Of a DNA stretch of 64,000 nt, positions 46,696-56,140 are shown piece by piece. The notes below the pieces were generated by a model that was given only the letters and a program-made list of their open reading frames with translations, was not told where the DNA came from and searched no databases. Source of the stretch: Amorphophallus konjac (taxonomy: Eukaryota; Streptophyta; Magnoliopsida; Alismatales; Araceae). A program made the position numbers and the translations under genes. Each line of letters begins with the position of its first letter. Position 1 is the stretch's first letter. Location of the stretch: NCBI GenBank assembly GCA_022559845.1, contig CM040117.1, forward strand, positions 81,480,559-81,544,558, written 5' to 3'.

Positions 46696-47276
46696 TTTCG
46701 ACAGCATCTCCCCTAAAAATTGACTATTTTTCACTTTTGTACATCCCGTTTGGTCACATATACATCCATATCCCTTGAAAAAATATATTAAACAAAATAA
46801 AAATAAATACATCCAACATGTGAACTGAGAGATGAAATTAAGAATCATGACATGAGGGATTAAACCATGACAGTCACACCTTGGATGTGATGTTATAGAT
46901 TGAACTAAGATCATTTTTACGTGCACATGCAATATTCTTCCTCAAAGTAATGGAATTGGTTGAAAGAGAGCAGATTAGGGAATGCCATAAAAAATATGAA
47001 AAGGACAATTTAAGAGAAGTTCCATCGTCAGGTGGGGAAGATACAGTGAAATAGTTTAAGAAAACAGCTACATAATATATCCTAAAGCAAGAAAGTGGAG
47101 CTATTGCAAGGCTCAACTGCCATCTCTTTTTCCCAATGTTTTTGATACCATCCAGACTATGGCATTGGGATTCATCATTAAGCTTGGTCTATAAATACAT
47201 TAAAATTACCTAGTTGTTGTGGAGTACCCAACATCGATTAAAATTACCTAATTACCTAATTGCTGTAGAGATATTA
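46696..47276. other. AT-rich stretch without recognisable content
   Basis: No repeat border, RNA gene or convincing frame is visible. A short duplicated phrase, ATTAAAATTACCTA, occurs near 47200 and 47240. Confidence 0.5.
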
Positions 47277-47598
47277 CAAGATACTTACCTCTGACTGAGA
47301 GAGGAGGAACCACCAGCAGAAGCAAGGGGCGTTGGGGGAGCTGGCTCGCAGCAGAGACCCAGCGCGGGCAATGGTAGCAGAATGGCGATGGCCGGCCGGG
47401 GACAGTGGTTGCAGCGGTGCTGGACAGTAGTCGGTGGGCGGGTCCGGCTGGAATAGCAGCCGACTGCCACGGGACAGCATCGGAGGGGCAGCAGTGCTCT
47501 GTCGGCGTGGCTGCAAGGGGGAGCGCGATGGTGGGCTGGCCGTCACTCACAATGGTACTGGTTCATGGAGGAGAGGGAGGGTGCACAGGGCACGCAGT
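47277..47598. other. GC-rich fragment, possible captured gene piece
   Basis: Base composition rises sharply compared with both sides. Three overlapping minus-strand frames are open, as expected of GC-rich sequence, and all are Pro/Ser/Ala-rich without a known domain. Similar G-rich sequence resumes at 49827, so the solo LTR appears to have split one fragment. Confidence 0.4.
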
Positions 47599-49826
47599 TG
47601 CATCCCTACGGTTTTGATGATGTCTCACACTATAAATCAATTTGTTTTATCACATTCTTTTAATAAAGGTCCATGCATTTTCCTGTTCATATGCATTCAA
47701 TAGATCAGTGCATGCTTTACTCTAGACGTGGTAAGTCCTTGCCTTGGTGCAAGTTTCTTTTAATAAGCTCAACACTTGTGTTCGTCTCAGTAGAGCTCGG
47801 TGCATCTCGCATAAAGTCCGTGCATATTTTGCCGTGGTGCATTTCTTTATTTCTAAGCATGAATGAGGTCTGTGCTTGTTGCATGATTTAGGTCCGTGCA
47901 TTATTTGTCATTCATCTTTTTGCTTAATGCATATTAAGTCAGTACATGTATTCTCTCATTCATAAGCTTGCTCGATGCAAGTTTCTCAAAGTTTTGCATT
48001 TCTCGCATAAAGTGCTTGTCTTGGTGCAAGTCCTTGTTCATGCATAGCTTTTGTCGTTCATATTCTATTTCAGTGCATTTTACTAGGTCGTGTGCACCAA
48101 GGTCTGTGCATATCATGTCTCTACATCTCACCTCTCGAGGTAGGTGCAATATCGGGGTCAGTGCTATTCTTGACTAGAATGCATTGTTTAGTCTACTCAT
48201 TTCTTTTATCTCAGTGCAAATCCAACTCGGTGCAAGTTTGTCTTGCATCTCTCTTTGTTCTACGCATTTCTCTTTGCCAACTCGGTGCATACTTTGCTTA
48301 AGATAAAAACATGATCGGTGCATAGCCAAGTCTATACAACTCACTGTAGCTGTTTGTGCACGTTTTGCTCCATGCACACCAAGTCTATACAAATCCCTAC
48401 AGTAACGAGGTCGGTGCAGTTCTTGTTTCAGGCCTATTAGACTCGGTGCAAATCTTCTAGGTAGCTAAAGTAGATTGGTGCATCTTCTGCTTCTTTCCGC
48501 ATCGGTGCTTTTCCCTCCAGGCTTAGTCGGTGCTTGTTTCCGACTCGGTGCAAACTTTCCTTTCTGGCAAAAATAAAGTCAGTGCATCTTTGTGCTTTAT
48601 GGATTCTTGTCGGTGCATATCTGTTGCACGATTGGACTCTATGGTCCGTGCTTATGACATCATGTGTTTTCACAAGTCAGTGCATCTCACATTTTTGCTC
48701 ACTTCAACTCGGTGCAACCTATTGTTCACCTTGTAGTAAGTCAGTGCATTGGTTGACTTGGAAATTTCTACTCAGTGCAGTTTATGTTTACTTACTCGCT
48801 ACGTCAGTACAACTTGTGTTAAGTGTGTGACAAAATGCTTATTCCTTTTCTGACAGTCTGTCTGTGTATTCACCAGGTGGATGGCACGTGATCCGAGGAA
48901 GATAGAGGTCCAGAACATTCCGACATGTGCCCCAACCTTTCAGGCGGGAAACGCGGTATCCACACGCCCAAGTTTCTGGAATAGACATATATATATACTG
49001 AGGAAAAGGGTTCATAAAGTAGTGGATGGAATAGTGAAAAAGGGGAGAAGAGTGAGAGCAGTGTTGTGGATCAAGAGAGAAAACCAGAGACAAACCACTC
49101 CATCAAGAGCAGAGAGAAGATTTTGAGAGAGAGCTATCTGTGAATCTGAAGATCTGCTTCTACGGAAGCTACATTTTTTTGATTTAGAGATAATTATTTT
49201 CCATTGATCTTTTATTTTCGAGTTTCCTTCATTTTCCATTCCATTTTTGTCACCCTCCAAGCTTGCTCAGAGGAAGGGAGAAGTTCTCCGGTTTCCCTCC
49301 ATTGTTCTTGGAGGAAGAGAGGTTTGATCCTCTAGTTTTGTGAGTTGCTTGGGAGCAATTTCACAGGGTTCCCTTTGCTGTGTGCAAAGGAAGGGAGATT
49401 TGTTCTCCAGTGCTTCTTCTGGTTGATCAGAAGGCTGAGGAGGGTGTTCCTCAGGGCAGGCAGTTTGGCAGCGGTTGTCGCAGACTGAGTCTGCTGTGTG
49501 CGATTGATCATTGCAAGGAAACCTTACTCTTCTGAGTGAGGGGTGAACGTAGATTGCGGGTAGCAATCGAACCACCTAAAAAATTCTATCTCTCTTGTTG
49601 GTTTACATGTCTACTTTGTGCTTGCTCTCCATCTACTTGATATATTGCTTCATCATGAATTTCTTTCTCGATCTCAATCTATAGTCCAGATATCTCTATT
49701 ACCTATCTCCGAAGTTTTTTTTCTTCACTGCGTTTTGAAGGGTTGAGTAATTGTTTCTGAGTTTATCGAATTTGGGAGTGATCTATTCATCCCTCCCTTC
49801 TATCTCACTTTCTGCTATGCGTATCA
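47599..49826 (+). repeat. Solo copia LTR
   Basis: Opens TGCATCCCTACGGTTTTGATGATGTCTC, like other plus-strand LTRs here, and ends TGCGTATCA. It has the conserved GAACCACCTAAAAAA motif at 49566 and a stem near 49517-49545 (TTACTCTTCTGAGTGAGGGG). No PBS follows (CACCCGTGGG) and no polypurine tract precedes. Borders are inferred and no clear target duplication is seen. Confidence 0.55.
47670..48810 (+). repeat. TCGGTGCA motif array in U3
   Basis: Roughly 30 copies of RGTCGGTGCAT, CTCGGTGCAA or CAGTGCAT, irregularly spaced 25-50 bp apart and all in one orientation, with much less conserved sequence between them. The core is TCGGTGCA. It is not palindromic. Confidence 0.85.
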
Positions 49827-49910
49827 CACCCGTGGGCACACGAGGACAAGGTGGCAATGGTCTGCGGCGAGGGGGGGAAAGTAATGCAAGGGAGTGGGGA
49901 AGAGCAAATG

Positions 49911-50091
49911 GCTTCTAAGGGTGACAAATAGGTCGTAAGGGTGACAAATAGATTCTAAGGGTAACAAATAGGTCCTAAGGGTGACAAATAACTTCTAAGG
50001 GTAACAAATGGGTGTCTAAAGGTGAAAAATAGCTTGTAGCGGTGACAAATGGGTGGCTAAGGGTGAAAAATAGTTTGTAGTGGTGTCAAAT
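49911..50091 (-). repeat. GGTGACAAATA array
   Basis: Eight to nine units of TAAGGGTGACAAATAGGTC type with 20-25-bp spacing, the reverse complement of the array at 45115-45450. A (GA)n run follows at 50094-50125. Bases 50126-50540 show AT-rich sequence with no clear feature. Confidence 0.85.
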
Positions 50092-50540
50092 GAAAGAGAG
50101 AGATAGAGAGAGAGAGAGAGAGAGGTCATTAACAAACATAAAAAAGGGTGGCTCCTGGCAGTACTGGCACACGTCTCTCCCTCCTGTAGTCCTGTACTCC
50201 TGCTGCCATTTGTTTACTAAAGTCGGTGGAAGACAAAGGGTCTCTCCCAACTTCTGCCAACTACTCATGAGTTGAGGTTTTTAAAGACGAAGGGTCTCAA
50301 TATGGTTGGTTTTAATTTTAGAAGTCAAATAGTTAAAATGGGGGGGTTATTATAGTTTCAAGAAGTGTAACAATCTTCCATCTTAATTATCCTATTTTTT
50401 AATATTATATTATGAATTATATATTATTATAATATGTTATTTAAATATATATATATATTATATGATATATGATATTACCAACTGATATTTTAGGAAACGA
50501 ATATTATAGTATCCGTATAAGGTTAAACATATGATATATG

Positions 50541-50931
50541 ATATACGTATTACGGTTAAACATAAGATATTCCAGGTGTTTCCTACGAAATATCATTCGG
50601 TCGAAGATACGTCATAATTTACACACATATTTTTGTTCATTTCTGTTAATTATTACATAAAAATATGTAAATATTAGTGACGAAAATTTTATTGTCAAAA
50701 ATCAGTGGATAATTACTGACGTAATTCCGATGAAGTTTAATTTGTCTGAAAGTTATCTCTTTTTAGAGACAGATTTCCACCCGAAAGAATAGGCCGAAAA
50801 TCGGTGGGTATTTATCGACGAAATTGCGACAGAATATTTTCCATCGCAAAGTTAAAACAGTTCCGACGTCTTTTCGACGGAAATATTGCCGTCAAAAAAT
50901 TACGTCAATATTTCTCATTTTTCTTGTAGGG
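50541..50931. repeat. CACTA right terminus and subterminal repeats
   Basis: CGACG/CGTC-rich repeats (TTCCGACGTCTTTTCGACGG, GCCGTCAAAAAATTACGTC) lead to TTTTTCTTGTAG, the inverse of CTACAAGAAAAA, close to the CACTACAAGGAAAA terminus at 11152. The last two bases are GG rather than TG. It is either the mutated end of that CACTA element or of a close relative. Confidence 0.65.
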
Positions 50932-52087
50932 AACTCCCCATAGACACACATTGCTGCACTACGGCCAAACACTACACCGGTCTCTAAAATAGAGCATCGG
51001 ACAACACTACTGTCAATACAACATCACACACTGAAGATAGAATCAGAGTTTCTAAGAGAAAAATCCAAAACGAAATAAGAAAGGCCAAATGTAGCTTCAG
51101 AACATGGTCATGAAGTTGTATCTGCAGATCTGAACTCAGATCTGACGGTCTTCTCTTCAAGCTTGGGCTAGCTACAATGATGTTCTCCCTCAAGGCTCAA
51201 GGGTCTTCTTCTCTTCTTCTCTTTTCAACACTAGACTGGGTCGAACCAGGGCTGGGTTGCTCACCACTCATCTTTTCTTCTTCTTAGATTTTTCTCTAAA
51301 GCCTCAGGCAGTCTCTAACTCTTTTTCCACTCAATTCTTCTCTAAGGTAGCAACGGACTTCTCTTCAAGCAAGAGCTTCATATTTATAGATGAAGAGGGT
51401 AGAAAGTTTTCCCTCTAGATCTGCATGCTGAAAAGTCCAATATAAAAACAAGGTTCTTGTACACAAACCTTTTTCATGGCAATTTCTGATTGGCCCATGT
51501 ATGTGTGAGAGTATGGACAAAGACTTTTTCAGATTTGCTTTCTGTAAGGATCTTTGGCAGAGATGGCAAAAAGAAGATCTCTGTCCCATTTTCCTGATCT
51601 GCTAGTCTGTCAAGAGCTTTGACCGAAGTGAGTTGTTTTGTCCATTATAAAATAGAAGTTTTCTTGTCCTTCACTTTTTTCAGTTGTCTTCTAATTGGTC
51701 CACAAGAAAACACTTTAAAATTCTATCTAAGGACATTCTAGAGGCCAAAGGACGAATCCCATACTCAAGATTGTTGACTTTGAGTAGACAGTCATGTGAC
51801 TGCTTATGTTATCACATGCTCGGGTGGCCCTGCTGGCAGACTGCACGAGTTGAGACAGTAAGGTAATATTAGTCGACTAAATTTCCCTGGGTCGACTGAT
51901 TTTAGCCTTTTTTAATCGACTCCACTTGGGAAGCTCGACAGACTTCTGCTGGCAAGAGTTGTTGGTTGCCGCTGCTGATGCTAGTTTCTGCTGGTGCTTG
52001 TGCTGCTGTTGATGCTAGCTGCTGCTTCTTTTTATGATGATGTTGTTGTTGCTGTCGTTGAGTTGTGGTTTTGATGATTGTTGCGAT
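50932..52087 (-). repeat. Older copia LTR fragment
   Basis: Minus-orientation LTR-like sequence: an ACACACATTGCTGC tract, TTCTCTTCAAGCTTGGGC repeats, and a U3 end with TAGTCGACTA, GGGTCGACTGA and AATCGACTCC at 51870-51915. It ends in a (GCT/GTT)n microsatellite at 51950-52087. It could be the other half of the fragment at 10927-11151. Confidence 0.5.
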
Positions 52088-54336
52088 TGTTGAGTTATGG
52101 TTTTGATGATAACTAAACATAATGTGTGATTATGTGATGATAACTAAATTTATGGTTGATTGCACATGTTCTTGTTGACTGTGTACATTCATGTTGTTGT
52201 TTAAATATGATTGAGTTGATAAATGGCTTTTGAGGCTACAATATGATTGTTTGAATGCATGGTCATATGGTCTTGTTCCATGGGTGATCTTGTTGTTTTT
52301 ACAAGAGGGAAAAGGTTTCATATTTATAAGAGGTAAGAGGTTTCATAACCTCTTTATTGTAGTGCCCATGTGGTGATTGGAGTCATCATGTGGTTACTTG
52401 GGTCTTTCGACATCATCATGTTAATGACTAAACACTATTAGTCATTGATATTTTTCCACTCTTACATGACTAAACTACTTGATGCTCTTATATGACTAAA
52501 CTACTTGATGTGCTTTCATGACTGATATGCCGAGAATTGGAGTGGAGATGGCAAAAGTGAAAGCTTGTTGATAGCGCCCAAGCAAGGATGTAAATCTCTT
52601 TTACAAGCAAAATTCGACAAATCATATTCGGCTCGTCACATATCCAAGGTCAATGCACCAATAAGCATAGCCAAGAGAGCCCAAGGTCAAAGACTCAGTT
52701 GACACCTTCTAAACTGTCAAGGGTGATGCCACAGACATGAACGGGCTGCTAAAGGACTTAAGCGACGGAGCTGAACAGGTTAACGGATCGACCCGGGAAA
52801 ACCCGGGGTCTACCCAACTGGCAGTCGACCACCAGCACAGGGGGGGTCGACCGCCCCTACCAACAACCCCCAGTCTACCGGTCTCTCAGTGGCGGTCGAC
52901 CGCCAGCCCATTAGCGGTCGACCGGGATTCCCAAGAACCATCCGTCTGTAGGTTTCTCAATAGCGGTCGACCGCCAGCCCCTGCAGGTCGACCGCCAGCC
53001 CCGATAAGCCAAAAATATTGACTTTTGTCCATCTCAAAAGAAGCATCTCCTCTTGCGATTGTTTAATCCCAAAGCCACCAAACCCTCCAGAATTTGTGGA
53101 TCTGGTCTAAGGCTTGTCCATAGACCTTCCAAGGGTTATAAAACATCCTATTAGAGTCATAACCCTAATCATCAAAGAGATCCAAAGGGGACGCTGTCCA
53201 AGGAGGAAGAAGAGGTAATGTAGCTCCGTGAATAGTACCTCGTGCAGCAAGCTCTTCATCTATCTCCAACCCATTCAAGGTATTTCTGAAGCCATCTACC
53301 TCCAAGAAAGTGTAGAAGCAATCAAGGTTCAAAGCTACATCCATACACCTCTTCATCAACTCAAGGTGATCCAAGGGAAGAAGAAGAAGGATGCTACAAG
53401 GAAGAAGGGGCCATTCAAGCATCATCTGAAGGTACTCTAGCTCCATTTGAGGTCAGCAATCTCAAAGGAAGAGAACAAGGTCACAAGCATCAAGAAGATA
53501 CAAGGATTTGTCCAAGGAAGAAGGAAGGGTACTGTAGCCGTGAACAGTACTCCGTGCAAGAAGATTTACATCAAATACAAGGCCATTCAAGCTGAGTCTC
53601 AAGCTATTCAAGTGAAGAAGGAATCAACGTGAACATCCAGAGCACACACTCAGGGGGAGCCTAAATCAGGAGCTTTCTAAACTGTGGTTTATTCATATTG
53701 GTGTTTTGTGCTTTATAGTTTCAGATTTGTGTTTCTTATAAACTACAAACTCGTGTGTGTGTGGATCATTGTTGGATCCGTGGTCGTGTGTGTGTGTGTG
53801 TTGTATTTGATTCGTGTGTGCGTAGGTCTTCTCAGATCTGCGCGCGTGTGTGGATTTATCCAGATCTTAGTGTTTGTGTGTGTGGAGTGCTGCACTTGTC
53901 GCAACGTGTGTGTGTCTTGTTGATTCGCTTGTTGGATCGTATTGGAGACTTCGTCTCCGTGTGTGTGTATGTTTTCGGGCACGTCCCCGTGTGTGTGGGC
54001 AGGCGTCGTCCTGCGTGTGTGGTTGGAGCGTCGTCTCCGTTTGGGGTTTTATCTCCAAGTGAAGCCTCATCGGGTTTGGTGAGGGGTGGACGTAGGATTA
54101 CCGTCGTTGCATCTGAACCACCTTAAAAACCACTATGCATTGTGTGTTATTTGTATGGTTTGATTGTTTTCGTTGTATGGTCGTGTATGAACGGAAAGTT
54201 TGAGAGAATTGGTTAATTAGTTATCATCGGTTAATTATTGTTTATCACATATTTTGTAAAAAGGGTAAAAGTTTTCGTAAAATTTGTTATCACCCAATTC
54301 ACCCCCCTCTTGGGTGTCATTGATCGCGGGACTTCA
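52088..54336 (+). repeat. 5' LTR of gag-only copia element
   Basis: Opens TGTTGAGTTATGGTTTTGATG and closes GGGACTTCA. U3 carries the TCGA cluster; the transcribed part has a GT-rich tract (53750-54010), the stem CCTCATCGGGTTTGGTGAGG (54064-54083), GGTGGACGTAGG and GAACCACCTTAAAAACC (54115). About 2.25 kb; the left border is ambiguous because the opening phrase is duplicated just upstream. Confidence 0.65.
52785..53000. repeat. GGTCGACCGCCAGCCC motif cluster
   Basis: Six or seven sites, for example GGGGGTCGACCGCCCC, TGGCGGTCGACCGCCAG, TAGCGGTCGACCGGG and GCAGGTCGACCGCCAGCC. The palindrome extends to GGCGGTCGACCGCC, different flanks from the 39260 cluster but the same centre. Confidence 0.88.
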
Positions 54337-54337
54337 A

Positions 54338-54352
54338 TTGATATTAGATCTA
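54338..54352 (+). promoter_or_regulatory. Degenerate primer-binding site
   Basis: TTGATATTAGATCTA stands where siblings have TTGGTATCAGAGCCTA. The differences are mostly G-to-A and C-to-T type changes, so this copy has probably lost efficient priming. Confidence 0.55.
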
Positions 54353-54398
54353 AGGCTCTAATTTTCATAGATCTAACGATCTAGAGTGATCCAGATCA

Positions 54399-56140
54399 AT
54401 GACTACCATTATGTACACTTTGAATTCTCCACCGGTGTTTGATGGTTGCAATTTTAATTTGTGGTTAGAAAGGATGTGCAGTCTAGTCAACTCATATGAT
54501 CCTAAGCTATGGAAGCTTATCTCACATGGTCCTTATGAGTTGTCTAAAGATAAATCTGTCTGGATCGCAGATTCCAAGCTTAAACATGATCAAAATTATT
54601 TGGTTCTAAAATTGCTTATTGTTGTAGTTGATTCTAATCATTTCCCTTTTGTGTCCCATTGCAGATCCGCGAAGGATATCTTGGTTGGCTTAACCAAAGT
54701 CCGGGAAGGGCATGAAGATCAATGTCTTGTGGTAGGCACGAGTGATCAAGGGAGTGATCAGCAAGTTGACTCAAACTCAAAGGTAAATTCTGATTCTGAT
54801 AATGAAGATGAATTTAGCTATGAAGAGTTATTGATTGCATGTGATGAGCTTGCTGATAAATATGAGAAAGTTAAGTCTGAAAATAAAAAATTGAAAAAGA
54901 ATGTTGGGCAAAATAAATGTGATTCTCCATGTAAAGAATGCTCGCACTTGAAGGAATTGATTGATGGTCATGTGTTTGACATTAAAATTCATAAAGATCA
55001 AATTTCTTCTTTAAAAATGAAAACAAAGAGCTGAGAGAGAGAGTAAGTCTTATGAATAATAGTCAAAATCAGTTTGCTCATGATAAATATCTTGAAATAG
55101 AAAATGAGAAACTGAAGGAATTGAATAGAACCATTTCTGAAAGATTTCTTGCTTGTGAAAAAGAAAAATCTATGAATATTGATCAATCTGAAAAAGTACA
55201 TGCTTTTTTGCAAGAAATTGAAAGTCATAAAACCATCAATGCTACTTTACATGAACAAGTCAACTCCTGTGCAAATAAACTTCCTTCCTATGAATTGCAC
55301 ATTGCATCTCTTGAGAAAGAGATTATTGACTTGAATGCTTCATTGTCTAGATTTGTGAATGGTCAAGAAAATTTGGACAAATTATTGGGGACGAAAGTGA
55401 ATTTTCAAAGGGAAGGGATGGGTTTTAATCCTGCAAATAAAAAGAAGTTTGAAAATAAAGTTTATACATCTTTTGTGCACAGTTCAAACATAGCCAGTAC
55501 ATCAAGTGGGTCCCCAAATCAATCTTCTTCACAGACAATAAAAAGGTCAAATAAAAATCTGAAAAAGAAAAATCATGTTGCACACACACATTCATCCATA
55601 AAGAAAATCAATTTGCATCAAAAATCTAAAAATGCTACTAGCACCTCCATGCATGTTGAACATACCTCTTTCACATACACACAACCAATTAGAAAGAAAC
55701 TCACATATTTTTATTGTGAAAAACATGGACATGCTATGCATAATTGTTTCATTATGAAGAATGATGATTTGAGAGCATGTAGAAACCAAGCTGTTTTAAA
55801 AAATACAAAGAGAGTCTTCACCATAAAATCTTCCATGCATTACAATCATTGTGGTAAAAGGAGTCATACAACTTCACACCGCTGGTTATTGTTGAAGAGA
55901 AAGAACTCCTACTCAACACATCATGCTCACACACACAAATCAGTAGAACCCATGAGAAGACAGAAGATGATGCCACGTGCCGTCTACCATCACTTTGGCA
56001 AATCTGGAAATGTTAAGCATGATTATTTTCTTGTGAAAGATGATGATTTGAATGTTGTTAAGGAGTGGAAGCCACGTGCCAAGAATGCTGCTAACCCACA
56101 AGGACCCAAGATGATTTGGGTACTTAAGAATGTAAATTGA
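54399..56140 (+). pseudogene. copia gag with degenerate knuckles
   Basis: The N-terminus (PPVFDGCNFNLWLERM, ELSKDKSVWI, HCRSAKDILVGL) aligns with the gag at 19041. A one-base shift in the A-run near 55014-55020 splits the frame; beyond it the frame continues to TGA at 56138-56140. The middle is a Glu/Lys-rich coiled-coil-like region. Knuckle remnants are YFYCEKHGHAMHNC, HYNHCGKRSHTTSH and VYHHFGKSGNVKHD, each missing metal ligands, so the array seen at 17302-17735 has decayed here. It ends ANPQGPKMIWVLKNVN and is followed by TTTTGCAGGAGTG, as at the gag/pol junction of the complete element, but no pol follows. Confidence 0.8.

Noticed and set aside
53684..54126. Val/Cys-rich plus-strand frames and His/Thr-rich minus-strand frames.
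   Set aside because: They translate the GT-rich transcribed tract of a copia LTR; open frames on both strands reflect simple sequence.
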